Shown here: one piece after another, positions 17,502 through 34,637 of the stretch
Layout: every line of letters starts with the position of its first letter
How positions within the stretch are numbered: the first letter of the stretch is position 1
Source of the DNA: Candidatus Harrysmithiimonas galli
GTDB taxonomy: Bacteria; Bacillota; Bacilli; CAJFEE01
Direction of reading: 5' to 3'
DNA length: 64,000 bases
Assembly: GCA_904373265.1 (NCBI GenBank)
Contig: CAJFEE010000010.1
Span: 81,631-145,630, forward strand
Made by a program: the position numbers and the translations under genes
Notes under the pieces: generated by a model
Told to the model about the DNA's origin: nothing
Databases searched by the model: none
The model's input: the letters and a program-made list of their open reading frames with translations, nothing else

Positions 17502-18275
17502 TTGAGTATTTACCATCATTTTTCATTGGATGAACGTGAATGGGTTGATCGTGTTTTGGATTGGAAAAATCAAGTAAAAACTGCTTATATAATGAAAAGA
17601 ACACCTTTTTTAAATCCACGTGAACAATATATTGTAGAATGTGTAATCGGAGCTTCAGATACGGTTCAAATTTTTAAAAACAAGGAATTTGAGGGTCTGG
17701 AGCGTCAACGTTTTATTCTTGCTCCGTCATTTTATGAAATTCATCCAGAAGATTTTCATGTTTCTTTATTGCAAATCAACTATCCGACTAAATTTCATAC
17801 ACTGAAACATTCGCAGGTACTTGGTGCATGTATGAATTTAGGCATAAAACGTCAAATGCTGGGGGATATTTTGGTTGTTGATAAGAGAATTCAAATCATT
17901 GCTGCAAAAGAGATTATTCCTTTTGTGTATACGCATTTAACGATGATTCATCATGTAAAGGTGAATATAACAGAAATTACCTTTTCTGAACGTCTGAAAC
18001 CAAAAGAGGTGTGGAAAGAGGAGCAGACTACAATTTCATCTCGTCGCTTGGATATCATTGTTAGCAAAGTGGCAAAGCTTTCCCGACAGAAAGCACAAGA
18101 TTTAATTGAAAAGGAATATGTTCAAGTCAATTACCAAATTTGTGTGAAACCAGATCGTCTTATTCAGACAGGAGATTTTTTGTCGATTCGGAAAGCAGGC
18201 AGAGTAAAAATCAAAAGTTTTTTAGAAAAAACAAAAAAAGATAAAGAAAGAATGGTTTACGAGCAATTGGGTTAA
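17502..18275 (+). CDS. ylmH: S4-domain RNA-binding protein YlmH
   Basis: A 257-aa RNA-binding protein of the YlmH family, recently linked to stalled-ribosome handling in Bacillota. The N-terminal two-thirds carries NPREQYIVECVIG and LGACMNLGIKRQMLGDILV, with an S4 domain at about 178-240 (SSRRLDIIVSKVAKLSRQKA, VQVNYQ). A TTG start is preceded by AGAAAGG. Order ylmG-ylmH-divIVA is conserved. The function statement comes from family knowledge, not this sequence. Confidence 0.9.
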   Translation: MSIYHHFSLDEREWVDRVLDWKNQVKTAYIMKRTPFLNPREQYIVECVIGASDTVQIFKNKEFEGLERQRFILAPSFYEIHPEDFHVSLLQINYPTKFHTLKHSQVLGACMNLGIKRQMLGDILVVDKRIQIIAAKEIIPFVYTHLTMIHHVKVNITEITFSERLKPKEVWKEEQTTISSRRLDIIVSKVAKLSRQKAQDLIEKEYVQVNYQICVKPDRLIQTGDFLSIRKAGRVKIKSFLEKTKKDKERMVYEQLG

Positions 18276-18328
18276 CGGTATAATAGGATATTGAGCATAA
18301 TGTGCAATAAAATATAGGAGGAAATCAT

Positions 18329-19024
18329 ATGCCATTAACGCCCCTAGATATTCATAATAAAGAATTTTCCAGAGGCTTCAGAGGATTTGTTGAAGATGAA
18401 GTCAATGAATTTTTAGACCAAGTGATTAAAGATTATGAGTTGATCATTCGAGAGAAAAAAGATATTGAACAACAATTAAAAGCAGCCAATACACGTTTGG
18501 ATCATTATGTAAAAATTGAGGATACTTTAAAACAATCCATTATTATTGCGCAAGAAGCAGCAGAGGAAGTAAAGAAAAATGCCAATCAGGAGGCAAAGCT
18601 GATTGTAGGTGAAGCAGAAAAAAATGCGGATCGTATTGTTCAGGAAGCCATCGCCAAATCGCGGCAAGTGATGATGGATATGGAAGAATTAAAAAAACAA
18701 GTCATGATTTATAAATCTCGATTCCGTATGCTTGTTGAATCACAGCTTGAGCTGATTGAAAATGGTGAATGGGAACGGTCTTTAAGCTTTGATGCGCCTG
18801 CTTCAGATAACAGTATGCATGTTCTGTCTTCTTTTGATGGATTCTCTAAGCAGTCTGATCGTGAATCGGAAATATCAGTGACAAAGCCATTGAAAGATGA
18901 ATCGGATTTATCTTCCTATATCAGTGATGAAACGCAGGAAATTCCGTTTGATCCGCTTTTATCTAGAGATCAAGTCAGTGACTTGAGAGAAAAAGTTGCA
19001 GCAACACTTGACAAACAATCATAA
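18329..19024 (+). CDS. divIVA: Septum/pole-associated protein DivIVA
   Basis: Coiled-coil protein that senses negative membrane curvature at septa and poles and, in spore formers, helps position the Min system and the chromosome origin. The N-terminal lipid-binding module reads MPLTPLDIHNKEFSRGFRGF, then VNEFLDQVIKDYE. Coiled coil spans about 30-155. The tail from about 155 to 231 is long, acidic and Ser-rich, so this protein (231 aa) is longer than the 164-aa B. subtilis form. TAGGAGG precedes the ATG. It closes the ylm cluster. Confidence 0.95.
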   Translation: MPLTPLDIHNKEFSRGFRGFVEDEVNEFLDQVIKDYELIIREKKDIEQQLKAANTRLDHYVKIEDTLKQSIIIAQEAAEEVKKNANQEAKLIVGEAEKNADRIVQEAIAKSRQVMMDMEELKKQVMIYKSRFRMLVESQLELIENGEWERSLSFDAPASDNSMHVLSSFDGFSKQSDRESEISVTKPLKDESDLSSYISDETQEIPFDPLLSRDQVSDLREKVAATLDKQS

Positions 19025-19044
19025 TTTTTTTTAGAATATCTCAT

Positions 19045-19306
19045 ATACGTAGATGAGGGCAAGTACGTTTTATAACAGAAGCAGCGAATCAGGGAATGGT
19101 GAGAGCCTGATCAGAAGTTATAAACCGGAAAATCACCTTTGAGTTTTTATTCTGAACATGTATTAAAGTAAGAATAAACGTATCATTTGGCGTTAACAAA
19201 TGCAAAGTGGATCTTCATAGTTAGTAAAACTGCGAAAATCAAAACCGGGTGGTACCGCGGGTATGTTAAAATACAAGCTCGTCCCTTTTTAGGGACGAGC
19301 TTTTTT
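19045..19306 (+). promoter_or_regulatory. T-box leader of ileS (isoleucine)
   Basis: Contains the T-box core GGGTGGTACCGCGG (19247-19260), which pairs with the uncharged tRNA end. The Stem I AG-bulge-like segment GGTGAGAG is near 19098. The apparent specifier ATC (19132-19134, in GGAAAATCACC) codes for isoleucine, matching the gene downstream. The terminator is AAGCTCGTCCCT (19275-19286) / AGGGACGAGCTT (19291-19302) with a T6 run. Low isoleucyl-tRNA charging would favour read-through into ileS. The 5' edge is approximate. Confidence 0.93.
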
Positions 19307-19544
19307 GTCTAATCAGAAGGTATAGCCTTTGTGTACAAAGACAAAACAATTGTTTCTGCAAGTTTTAATCATTTTTAAAGTACAAAATTTTTTAATCTGT
19401 TAATCAAAAAATCTGGCTTTTCATTGATGTACAGTAAAATATTATGCTACATAAAAAAGTATTTTATTTGAAAACTGAAATATCCAATTAGATGAAAAAT
19501 TTTATTTTTAATTAAAAACCAAAGATCAAAAAGGGGTGTTTGAT

Positions 19545-22298
19545 TTGGAATATAAGCACACATTAAACATGATGCAAACGAAATTTCCAATGAAGGGAGG
19601 ATTGCCAACCAAAGAACCGAAAATTCAGGAGAACTGGAAAGCAAATAAAATTTATCAAAAGGTACTGGAACGGACAAAAGATTGTCCCTCTTTTATTTTG
19701 CATGATGGACCACCCTATGCCAATGGAGATATTCATATTGGACATGCTTTAAACAAGATTTTAAAGGATATGATTGTTCGTTATAAATCTATGACTGGTT
19801 ATTATGCACCGTATGTTCCAGGTTGGGATACACATGGTTTGCCAATTGAACAAGCTTTGACCAACCAAAAGGGCATTGATCGAAAAAAAATGTCCATTGC
19901 TGAATTTCGCAAGCGCTGTGAGGAATATGCCTATGAACAAATTGAGCGTCAAAAAGTACAATTTGAACGGTTGGGAGTTCGTGGAGATTTTGAAAATCCA
20001 TATATTACATTAAAGCCGCATTATGAAGCCAGACAAATTCTTGTATTTGGTGAAATGGCAAAAAAGGGCTATATTTATAAAGGTTTGAAGCCAGTCTATT
20101 GGTCACCTTCTTCTGAATCGGCATTGGCAGAAGCAGAAATTGAATATCATGATAAAAAATCTCCTTCCATTTATGTTGCCTTTCAGGTAGAGGATGGAAA
20201 AGGTATTTTATCAGCAGAGGAAGAGGTGATTATTTGGACAACTACACCTTGGACGTTACCAGCCAATCTTGGGATTTCTGTCCATCCAGATTTAACTTAT
20301 ATTGTTGTTGCAGTTAACCATCGTAAGTTTGTGATTTGTAAAGACTTGTTAGAGGCGGTAACGACGGAGCTGGCGTGGGAAAATCCGAGTGTACTTCGTG
20401 AAATCAAAGGGAAGGATTTGGAAAATATTACATGCAAGCATCCGTTTTATTCCCGTACCTCTTTGGTAATGTGTGGTGAGCATGTTACAACTGATGCCGG
20501 GACTGGCTGTGTTCACACTGCACCAGGACATGGGGAGGATGACTTTTACATTGGACAGAAATATGGTCTTAGTGTACTTTGTCCAGTGGATGATCGCGGT
20601 TATATGACTGAGGAAGCACCAGGTTTTGAAGGAATGTTTATCGAAGATGCCAATAAAGCTATTGGGATGAAACTAGAGGAAAACGATCGTTTATTAAAAT
20701 TGAAATTTATTACCCATAGTTACCCGCACGATTGGCGGACAAAAAAACCTGTTATTTTCCGTGCAACTGCACAATGGTTTGCATCCATTGCTGATTTCCG
20801 TGAAGAACTGCTTCAAGCAATTCGAACCGTCGATTGGATTCCAGCATGGGGTGAAACCCGTTTGTATAATATGGTTCGAGACCGAGGTGATTGGTGTATT
20901 TCCCGTCAAAGAACATGGGGTGTACCGATTCCGGTATTTTATGGAGAAAACGGTGAGGCAATTCTTACCGATGAAACCATTGGTCATGTTGCAAAGTTAT
21001 TTCGTGAATATGGCAGCAATGTGTGGTTTGAAAGGGAAGCGAAGGATTTGTTACCAGAAGGTTTTACCCATCCGTCTAGTCCAAACGGACAATTTACAAA
21101 AGAAATGGACATTATGGATGTGTGGTTTGATTCAGGTTCCTCGCACCAAGGCGTTTTATCCGAAAGAGACGATTTAAGTTATCCAGCTGACCTTTATCTA
21201 GAAGGATCTGACCAATATCGCGGTTGGTTTAATTCATCTTTATCGACTGGAGTTGCAGTAACTGGACAGGCACCTTATAAAGCTGTATTATCACATGGAT
21301 TTACTCTGGACGGTGAAGGAAGAAAAATGTCTAAATCTTTGGGGAATACCATTGTTCCACAAAAGGTTATGGATCAAATGGGGGCAGATATTTTACGCTT
21401 ATGGGTTTCTTCTACTGATTATCAAGCTGATGTTCGGGTATCCGATGCCATCTTAAAACAAGTTTCCGAAGTGTATCGTAAACTGCGTAATACTTTCCGC
21501 TTTTTGCTTGGAAATTTGTATGATTTTGATGCAAAAAAAGATTTTGTCTCCTATGAAAATTTGCATGAGGTAGATCAATATATGCTCATTCGTCTGAACG
21601 AGGTTGTAAAATCTGTTCGTGCAGCATATGATTCCTATAATTTTGGTAGTATTTATCAGACCATTAACAATTTTGTTACTTTGGATATGAGTGCTTTTTA
21701 TTTAAATTTTGGAAAAGATGTGTTGTATATTGATGCACCAAATAGCTTAGCACGCCGTGGTATGCAAACGGTACTTTATGAAACTTTGGAAAGTTTGGTG
21801 AAGCTGGTTTGCCCAATTTTACCACATACGGCTGAAGAAGTATGGTCATATATGGAAATGGAAGCCCAAAGCGTGCAATTAACGGACATGCCAAAGGCCA
21901 AAACATATACTGGTGCTAAGCAATTAAAAGAGAAGTTTACCAAGTTCTTGCATGTTCGTGATGAAGTTGCAAAAGCAATAGAGGATGCCCGTAATGAGAA
22001 AATTATTGGAAAATCGCTAGAAGCAAAGGTTATCATTTACCCATCAAAAGAGATAGAGGAAATTTTATCAGAAATGAAGGACGATGTACGGTTATTGTTG
22101 ATTGTATCCAATTTGGAAATTCATTCATCAACGGATGATGCACCAAATGATGTGAAAGAGTTTGATGGATTGAAGATAAAAATTGAAAAAGCACCAGGCC
22201 AAACTTGTGGTCGTTGCTGGGTCATTAAAGAAGATGTCGGCGTCAATCCGAAACATCCAGAAATCTGCTGTCGTTGTGCTGATATTATAGAAGCATAA
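19545..22298 (+). CDS. ileS: Isoleucyl-tRNA synthetase IleS
   Basis: Class I aminoacyl-tRNA synthetase charging tRNA-Ile, with an editing domain that clears Val. HIGH motif: [17 protein letters not shown] at about residue 60. CP1 editing domain: [14 protein letters not shown] and [22 protein letters not shown] motif: [10 protein letters not shown] near 600. The C-terminal zinc finger CGRCW...CCRCADII marks the bacterial type. The start is TTG 19545 after AAGGGGTG; the resulting N-terminus aligns with other IleS proteins ([14 protein letters not shown]). The gene lies 240 bases after the T-box terminator, an unusually long gap. Confidence 0.97.
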   Translation: MEYKHTLNMMQTKFPMKGGLPTKEPKIQENWKANKIYQKVLERTKDCPSFILHDGPPYANGDIHIGHALNKILKDMIVRYKSMTGYYAPYVPGWDTHGLPIEQALTNQKGIDRKKMSIAEFRKRCEEYAYEQIERQKVQFERLGVRGDFENPYITLKPHYEARQILVFGEMAKKGYIYKGLKPVYWSPSSESALAEAEIEYHDKKSPSIYVAFQVEDGKGILSAEEEVIIWTTTPWTLPANLGISVHPDLTYIVVAVNHRKFVICKDLLEAVTTELAWENPSVLREIKGKDLENITCKHPFYSRTSLVMCGEHVTTDAGTGCVHTAPGHGEDDFYIGQKYGLSVLCPVDDRGYMTEEAPGFEGMFIEDANKAIGMKLEENDRLLKLKFITHSYPHDWRTKKPVIFRATAQWFASIADFREELLQAIRTVDWIPAWGETRLYNMVRDRGDWCISRQRTWGVPIPVFYGENGEAILTDETIGHVAKLFREYGSNVWFEREAKDLLPEGFTHPSSPNGQFTKEMDIMDVWFDSGSSHQGVLSERDDLSYPADLYLEGSDQYRGWFNSSLSTGVAVTGQAPYKAVLSHGFTLDGEGRKMSKSLGNTIVPQKVMDQMGADILRLWVSSTDYQADVRVSDAILKQVSEVYRKLRNTFRFLLGNLYDFDAKKDFVSYENLHEVDQYMLIRLNEVVKSVRAAYDSYNFGSIYQTINNFVTLDMSAFYLNFGKDVLYIDAPNSLARRGMQTVLYETLESLVKLVCPILPHTAEEVWSYMEMEAQSVQLTDMPKAKTYTGAKQLKEKFTKFLHVRDEVAKAIEDARNEKIIGKSLEAKVIIYPSKEIEEILSEMKDDVRLLLIVSNLEIHSSTDDAPNDVKEFDGLKIKIEKAPGQTCGRCWVIKEDVGVNPKHPEICCRCADIIEA

Positions 22299-22313
22299 AA
22301 AAATTTTTTTAAG

Positions 22314-22351
22314 GTCTGTTTAAGAAAAGGAGTTCTTAAGCAGGCTTTTTT
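22314..22351 (+). terminator. Terminator after ileS
   Basis: GTCTGTTTAAGAA (22314-22326) pairs with TTCTTAAGCAGGC (22333-22345) with two G-T pairs, loop AAGGAG, then TTTTTT. Confidence 0.9.
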
Positions 22352-22557
22352 ATGAAATAATAAAGTATAGATGTTTTTATTATATGAAAAAATATTTTTT
22401 TATAAAAAATGGTTGGTTTTAGAATCAGTTAATGAGCACTTTTTTGTGGTTTTCTTTGTTATGAACAAAGATATAGAATCAATACGTGCCTAGAATCTTT
22501 CATTGGCTTATGTTATGATAAACCGTATAAAAATGAAGGGAATGGAGTGTGTATGGT

Positions 22558-23052
22558 TTGTTAAAATATAAATGGTTATACATTGTTTTGCTCTTGGTTA
22601 TCGGAATAGATCAGTTGACCAAGTGGTTGGTTTTGAAAAATATGTACGTAACAGAATCAATTTCTATCATTGGGGAATTTTTGAAATTTACTTCTCATCG
22701 AAATCGTGGCGCGGCGTGGGGTATGCTGGAAGGACAGTTCTGGCTTTTTTATATTGTGACAGCAATTGTAGTTGGCTTTATTTTATATTATATTATTCGA
22801 TTTAAAATTACAGATTTTCTTTCACTGCTGACATTTGGTTTCATTATGGGTGGTGCAGTTGGAAATTTTCTCGATCGTTTCTTTCGTGGGGAGGTTGTTG
22901 ATTTTATTGAAGTGAATTTCTCCTTTTATAATCGTTTTCCGATTTTCAATATCGCAGATGCGGCATTGACAATCGGTGTCCTTTTGTTTGCCTTTGTTAT
23001 TTTAACAGAAGGAAAAGCAGCAAAGGAGGAATCAGTGAAAAATGGAGAATAA
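22558..23052 (+). CDS. lspA: Lipoprotein signal peptidase LspA (signal peptidase II)
   Basis: A 164-aa four-span membrane aspartyl protease that removes lipoprotein signal peptides after diacylglyceryl transfer. Conserved blocks: GIDQLTKWLV, HRNRGAAWGML, GGAVGNFLDRFFRGEVVDFIE and FPIFNIADAALTIG; the catalytic Asp pair lies in NFLDR and NIADA. The start is TTG 22558, about 10 bases after AATGGAG; GTG 22549 is in frame but too close to it. The 3' end overlaps the next gene by 11 bases. Confidence 0.95.
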   Translation: MLKYKWLYIVLLLVIGIDQLTKWLVLKNMYVTESISIIGEFLKFTSHRNRGAAWGMLEGQFWLFYIVTAIVVGFILYYIIRFKITDFLSLLTFGFIMGGAVGNFLDRFFRGEVVDFIEVNFSFYNRFPIFNIADAALTIGVLLFAFVILTEGKAAKEESVKNGE

Positions 23053-23962
23053 AGTATTTCACGTTACTGAAGCACAACAATTTTTTCGACTGGATAAATT
23101 TTTGACAGATCAGTTGCCAGGAGTTTCACGTTCACAAATTCAAAGCTGGATTAAAAATGGACATGTCCAGATTAACGGAACAGCTTCTAAGATAAACTAT
23201 AAGGTTAAGCTTACAGATAAAATTCATGTAACGATACCAAAAGTGACTGAAGCAGAAATTTTGCCTGAGGAAATTTTGCTGGACATTTATTATGAAGATG
23301 CGGATGTTATTGTGGTTAATAAACCTAAAGGTATGGTGGTACATCCATCAGCTGGACATACTTCTGGTACGCTTGTCAATGCACTTTTGTTTCATTGTCA
23401 AGACTCGCTTAGCGGCATTAATGGCATCAGTCGTCCGGGTATTGTGCATCGCATTGATAAAGATACATCTGGACTATTGATGGTAGCAAAAAATGACCAT
23501 GCGCATCAAAGCCTAGTCAAACAGTTGCAAAACAAAACGGTTACGAGAAAATATATCGCATTGGTGCACGGTAAGATTTTGCATGAGAAGGGCACGATTG
23601 ATGCACCGATTGGTAGAGATCCACAAGATCGGCAGAAAATGACAGTAACGGATGCCAATTCCAGAGATGCCATAACACATTTCAATGTGTTGGAGTATTT
23701 TGAAGATGCTTACACATTGATTGAGTGTATTTTAGAAACGGGTCGGACGCATCAAATTCGTGTACATATGAAGTATATTGGATTTCCGCTTGTTGGTGAT
23801 CCGAAATATGGTCCGCGAAAAACTTTGGACATTGGAGGACAAGCTTTACATGCATCAGTTCTTGGCTTTGATCATCCTGTTACAGCCACGTATATTGAAC
23901 GAACGGCACCTTTGCCAACAGACTTTCAAAAACTTCTTGAAAATCTTCGTTTAAATGCTTGA
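23042..23962 (+). CDS. ylyB: RluD-family 23S rRNA pseudouridine synthase (YlyB)
   Basis: A 306-aa RluA/RluD-type pseudouridine synthase. An S4 domain at about 13-75 (FRLDKFLTDQLPGVSRSQIQSWIK) precedes the catalytic domain with VVNKPKGMVVHPSAGHTSGTLVNALL and the active-site GIVHRIDKDTSGLL, where Asp makes the covalent uridine adduct. LETGRTHQIRVHMKYIGFPLVGDP is the family C-terminal block. ATG 23042 lies inside the lspA 3' end, so the pair is probably translationally coupled. The pyr promoter overlaps its stop codon. Confidence 0.94.
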   Translation: MENKVFHVTEAQQFFRLDKFLTDQLPGVSRSQIQSWIKNGHVQINGTASKINYKVKLTDKIHVTIPKVTEAEILPEEILLDIYYEDADVIVVNKPKGMVVHPSAGHTSGTLVNALLFHCQDSLSGINGISRPGIVHRIDKDTSGLLMVAKNDHAHQSLVKQLQNKTVTRKYIALVHGKILHEKGTIDAPIGRDPQDRQKMTVTDANSRDAITHFNVLEYFEDAYTLIECILETGRTHQIRVHMKYIGFPLVGDPKYGPRKTLDIGGQALHASVLGFDHPVTATYIERTAPLPTDFQKLLENLRLNA

Positions 23963-23987
23963 TTGTTATATATGGAAGGCGTATAAT
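23959..23987 (+). promoter_or_regulatory. Promoter of the pyr operon
   Basis: TTGATT (23959-23964), 17-base spacer, TATAAT (23982-23987): a strong housekeeping sigma-A promoter whose -35 overlaps the ylyB stop codon. Transcription would begin near 23994, just ahead of the PyrR-binding hairpin. Confidence 0.8.
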
Positions 23988-24002
23988 GAAAAACAAATAG
24001 AG

Positions 24003-24146
24003 ACCTTTTAAATCAGTCCCGTGAGTCTGAGAAGGGTTCGTGTTTGCTGTGGCGAAAATGCCAATGCGTCCATGTTTTCAATTCGGCGTGTAGTATCCGT
24101 TTCAATTAACACACCTTCGAGTTCACAAGGCTCGGAGGTTTTTTTA
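24003..24146 (+). promoter_or_regulatory. PyrR-dependent attenuator of the pyr operon
   Basis: The binding loop CAGTCCCGTGAGTCTG (24014-24029) matches the PyrR anti-antiterminator consensus ARUCCNGNGAGG except at its end, held in a CCTT/AAGG stem. The terminator is CCTTCGAG (24114-24121) / CTCGGAGG (24131-24138) with a T7 run. With UMP bound, PyrR would fix the first hairpin and permit termination. There is one attenuator here; B. subtilis has three. Confidence 0.9.
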
Positions 24147-24249
24147 TGGGGTTTTGTAGGAATAATGATTCTGACAATTTCGTGTTGGCAAGAAAATGGT
24201 TCTTTAATCTTATGTTCACATAAGGACAAGCTATTTTATCAGCATATAA

Positions 24250-24986
<737 letters not shown>

Positions 24987-25077
24987 GGAAAGAAAAGGAA
25001 GATTTGCTGCATAATAAGAAGACCGGAACCAGTTGTTCATAAAAAATTGTGTCCATATGTCTGGTCTCAAGTTATGA

Positions 25078-27313
<2,236 letters not shown>

Positions 27314-27317
<4 letters not shown>

Positions 27318-28396
27318 CAAAAAGATTGCTTATTTTAGAAGACGGAACATTTTTTGAAGGGAAAGCATTTGGTGCATCGGTAGAGAAAACTGGAGAAGTT
27401 GTTTTTAACACAGGAATGACTGGATATCAGGAAATTTTGACCGATCCGTCTTATTGCGATCAAATCGTTTGTTTGACCTATCCGTTAATCGGAAACTATG
27501 GAATCAACCGGGATGATTTTGAATCCATCAAACCATCTGTACATGGACTGATCGTAAAAGAAGCTTGTGACACACCTTCTAATTTCAGAAGTCAAATGAC
27601 TTTACATAAATATTTGGAAATTAATCAAATTCCTGGCATTATGGGAATTGATACACGGAAGCTAACGCGTCTTATTCGTTCACATGGTACAATGAAAGGC
27701 AGACTATGCAATGGGGATGTAGATGTCCATGCGATTGTCGAGGAGCTAAAAAATACGAGTTTAATGACAGATCAAGTTTCTCGTGTATCAACCAAAAGTA
27801 CATATTCGTCTCCAGGAAAAAAGGAACGTATTGTATTAATGGATTTTGGCATGAAACATGGTATTTTGCGAGAATTAAATGATCGCGGCTGTGATGTGCG
27901 TGTTGTACCCTATAATACAACTGCTGAGGAAATTTTAAATTTAAAGCCAGACGGCATTATGTTAAGTAATGGTCCTGGTGATCCAAAAGATGTACCTGTT
28001 GCCATTGACACTGTTCGTACACTGCTTGGAAAAGTTCCGCTTTTTGGCATTTGTTTGGGACATCAACTCTTTGCATTGGCATGTGGTGCAGATACGATAC
28101 GTTTGAAATTCGGACATCGCGGCTCCAATCATCCAGTGAAAAATTTAGAGACCAAAGAAGTCTATATTACCAGTCAAAATCATGGATATACAGTCGATTT
28201 GGCCTCACTCGAAGGGAAGCCGATTCATATGACACATATTGCGGTAAATGATGGAACCTGTGAAGGCTTACGTCATGATGAGTTTCCAGCTTTTACCGTT
28301 CAATACCATCCTGAAGCCTCACCGGGACCGGAGGATGCAAATTTATTGTTCGATCAGTTTATTGAAATGATTCGTGAAAATAAAAAGCAGAAGTAG
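27314..28396 (+). CDS. carA: Carbamoyl-phosphate synthase small subunit CarA (PyrAA)
   Basis: A 360-aa glutaminase subunit that feeds ammonia to CarB. The N-terminal CPSase_sm domain has [21 protein letters not shown]. The class I amidotransferase domain has the nucleophile in [13 protein letters not shown] and the His-Glu pair in [12 protein letters not shown]. The start is ATG 27314, overlapping the pyrC stop as ATGA. As no arginine genes are adjacent, this enzyme belongs to the pyrimidine pathway here. Confidence 0.96.
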
Positions 28397-28407
28397 GGGG
28401 ATTTATT

Positions 28408-31400
28408 ATGCCAAAACGTTCAGATATTCACACCATTTTAGTCATCGGTTCCGGTCCGATTATTATTGGTCAGGCTGCTGAATTTGATTATTCAGGTACA
28501 CAGGCTTGTCAAGCTTTACGTGAGGAAGGATACAGTGTCATTCTTGTTAATTCAAATCCTGCCACAATTATGACTGATACAGCAACGGCAGATAAAGTAT
28601 ATATTGAGCCATTGACACTAGAAGCACTAACGGAAATTATTCGTAAGGAACGACCGGATGCGATTTTACCAACCTTGGGCGGACAAACTGGGCTCAATAT
28701 GGCGGTTGAATTGGCCAAAAGCGGTGTTCTAAAGGAATGTGATGTTGAAATTTTAGGAACAAAATTGTCATCGATTGAAAAAGCAGAAGATCGGGATATG
28801 TTTCGTCAACTGATGTATGAGATTGGCGAACCAGTTCCAGAAAGCGATATCATCTATTCTTTAGAAGAGGCACGTGCCTTTGTGAACAAAATCGGATTTC
28901 CAGTGATTGTTCGTCCAGCATTTACCTTGGGCGGGACTGGAGGGGGAATCTGCTCCAATGACGAGGAATTGGAAGAGATTGTTACCTCTGGTCTAAAAAA
29001 CAGTCCAGTTCACCAATGCCTATTAGAAAAAAGCATTGCGGGTTTTAAAGAAATTGAATATGAAGTGATGCGTGATTCTGGCAACCATGCAATTGTTGTT
29101 TGTAATATGGAAAACATTGATCCCGTTGGTGTTCATACTGGAGACAGCATTGTAGTAGCACCAAGTCAAACTTTATCTGACCGTGAGTATCAACTTTTGC
29201 GGAATGTGTCCTTGAAAATTATTCGTGCTTTAGAAATCGAAGGTGGCTGCAATGTACAGCTAGCTTTGGATCCGAATTCCATGAATTATTATATTATTGA
29301 AGTCAATCCAAGAGTGAGTCGTTCCTCTGCGTTAGCCTCTAAAGCAACTGGATATCCGATTGCTAAACTAGCAGCGAAAATCGCAGTTGGATTAACATTG
29401 GATGAAATTGAAAATCCAGTAACCAAAAAAACCTTTGCCAGTTTTGAGCCTGCCTTGGACTATGTCGTATCAAAAATTCCACGCTGGCCGTTTGATAAAT
29501 TTCAAAACGGGAATCGCCGCTTAGGTACGCAAATGAAAGCAACTGGCGAAGTAATGGCTATTGGACGCACTTTAGAGGAATCTTTATTAAAAGCGGTTCG
29601 TTCGTTAGAGTACGGTGTGCATCATCTACAGTTGAAAGATTTTCCGAAGATGGATAAGGAAGCGTTTAAAACACGTGTTGTAAAAGCAGATGACGAAAGA
29701 ATGTTTATTGTATCTGAGGCAATTCGTCAGGGCATCAGTATTGAGGAAATTCATGATTGGACGAAAATTGATTTATTCTTTCTGAAAAAATTTCAAAACA
29801 TTATCGATTTGGAAGAAAAAATCGCAGTTTCTAAAATGAATTTGGATGTTTTGGCAGAAGCTAAGAAGATGGGGTACAGCGACAAATATTTGGCCGAAGT
29901 TTGGCAGACAACCGAGTTTGAAGTTTATCGATTGAGAAAGCAAAATGGTTTGATCCCAGTGTATAAAATGGTCGATACTTGTGCTGGAGAATTTGAGGCC
30001 TATACGCCGTATTATTATGGAACTTATGAAGATGAAAATGAATCCGTGATTACCGAGAAAAAAAGCATTATTGTACTTGGCTCTGGTCCGATCCGTATCG
30101 GTCAAGGGATTGAATTCGATTATGCTACTGTACATGCAGTGTGGGCAATTAAGGAAGCTGGTTATGAAGCAATTATTATTAATAACAATCCAGAAACAGT
30201 TTCAACTGATTTTACGATTTCCGATAAATTATATTTTGAACCGCTGACTATTGAGGATGTTATGCATGTGATCGATCATGAACAGCCAGAAGGTGTACTT
30301 GTGCAATTTGGTGGTCAAACAGCAATCAATTTGGCGGAGAAACTGGTTGAACGTGGTGTAAAAATTTTAGGTACATCATTAGAAGCTCTAAATCGTGCCG
30401 AAGATCGAAAGCAATTTGAAAAAGCGTTGTCCGAATTAGAAATTCCACAGCCGCTTGGAAAAACTGCTACAAATGTGAAAGATGCGGTGAAAATCGCAAA
30501 GGAAATTGGATTTCCCGTGTTGGTTCGTCCATCCTTTGTTCTTGGTGGTCGTGCGATGGAAATTGTTGAAAATGAAGATGAGCTGGTTTACTATATGGAG
30601 CATGCTGTTCAGGCAAGTCCAGAACATCCAATTTTAATTGATCGGTACTTAATTGGCAAGGAAGTTGAGGTTGATGCCATTTCTGATGGTGAAACGGTAT
30701 TTATCCCAGGAATTATGGAGCATATTGAAAGAGCAGGCGTACACTCTGGAGATTCCATTGCCGTTTATCCGCCACAAAGCTTATCAAAGAACATCAAAAA
30801 ACAGCTTGTTGACTACACCATCCGTTTGGCAAAGGGTTTAGAGATTGTCGGATTATTAAACATCCAATTTGTGATCGCAAACGATCAAGCCTATGTGCTT
30901 GAAGTCAACCCACGTGCTAGCCGAACCATTCCGTTTTTAAGTAAAATTACTTGTGTACCGATGGCAAATGTTGCAACAAAAGTGATGCTTGGTCATTCAT
31001 TGAAGGAACTTGGTTACCAAACCGGATACCGAAAAGAAAGAGAAGGTGTATTTATTAAGGCGCCTGTGTTCTCTTTTGCTAAATTGGGTGATGTGGATAT
31101 TACATTGGGACCGGAAATGAAATCGACTGGTGAAGTTATGGGAAAAGATGTCAATATGGAAAAAGCCTTATATAAAGCGTTGGTTGCTTCTGGTATTCAA
31201 ATTCCACGATTCGGTACAGTTGTGCTAACCGTTTCTGATAAAGATAAAAAAGAGGTGCTTGAAATTGCTCGACGTTTTAAAGCAATTGGTTATCATGTCG
31301 TTGCAACAAGTGGCACGCAAAAGTATTTAGCCAAGCATGATATTGTAGTTGATAAGGTGGGAAAAATTTCCGATGAAGATCAAAAATCTTTGTTGGATAT

Positions 31401-31616
31401 GATTCGAGAAGGAAAAGCACAGTATATTGTTAATACCTTGACCAAAGGAAAGCAGCCGATGCGCGATGGTTATCAAATTCGCCGCAATGCAGTTGAAAAT
31501 GGTGTAGCTTGTTTAACTTCTTTAGATACAGCCCATGCAATTTTGACTGTTTTGGAAATGATGAAATTTTCTGTAGAGGTAATGGATGCCGAAATGGTAC
31601 ATGAGGTGATTGAGCT

Positions 31617-31620
<4 letters not shown>
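28408..31620 (+). CDS. carB: Carbamoyl-phosphate synthase large subunit CarB (PyrAB)
   Basis: A 1070-aa synthetase with two homologous ATP-grasp halves: residues 1-400 phosphorylate bicarbonate ([28 protein letters not shown]) and about 550-930 phosphorylate carbamate ([29 protein letters not shown]). The C-terminal MGS-like allosteric domain (about 935-1070; [14 protein letters not shown]) would take UMP/PRPP signals. Full length and intact. AGGGGGATTT precedes the ATG. It starts 11 bases after carA and overlaps pyrK by ATGA. Confidence 0.98.
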
Positions 31621-34004
<2,384 letters not shown>

Positions 34005-34008
<4 letters not shown>

Positions 34009-34637
34009 AACAAAGCATTGCTCATGAATTGTTAGAAATCGGTGCGTTGCATTTGCGTCCAGAAAATCCATTTACTTGGACAAGCGGCATTCGGTCGCCA
34101 ATTTATTGTGACAACCGTCTCATTCTTTCCTTTCCTAAAACAAGAGATTTGGTGCTCAAAGGATTCGTTGATTTGATCCGCGAAAAATATCCGGAAGTAA
34201 ATATGATTTCTGGTTGTGCAACAGCAGGCATTCCGGCAGCCACTTTGATTGCTCATGTGTTAAATCTTCCAATGACTTATGTTCGTGGTGAAGCAAAAAA
34301 GCATGGTCGTCAAAATCAAATTGAAGGTTTGGCAAATCCAGGACAAAAGGTGGTCGTAATTGAAGATTTATTGTCAACTGGAAAGTCTTCTATTGCCTGT
34401 GTGAAAGCATTGCGCGAGGCAGGCTGTGAAGTTTTAGGCATCGTTGCGATTTTCTCTTATGATTTGCCAATTTTACGGGAGCAATTGAAAGCCGCGAAGG
34501 TTGAAGCAACTGCATTAAGCAATTATGATACACTGATTCAGGTTGCCATTTCTCGTGGCATTGTTGCCCGAGAAACAGAAGAAAAATTGTTTGCTTTTCG
34601 CGCCAATCCACAGGATCCAGCATGGATGGAAATATAA
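34005..34637 (+). CDS. pyrE: Orotate phosphoribosyltransferase PyrE
   Basis: A 210-aa type I phosphoribosyltransferase joining orotate and PRPP. The PRPP loop VVVIEDLLSTGKSSIACVKALR is at about 113-134, and FTWTSGIRSPIYCDNR near residue 24 is the family N-terminal block; VRGEAKKHGRQNQIEG is the flexible loop. GGGAGGAGG precedes ATG 34005, which overlaps the pyrF stop. Last gene of the pyr operon. Confidence 0.96.
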
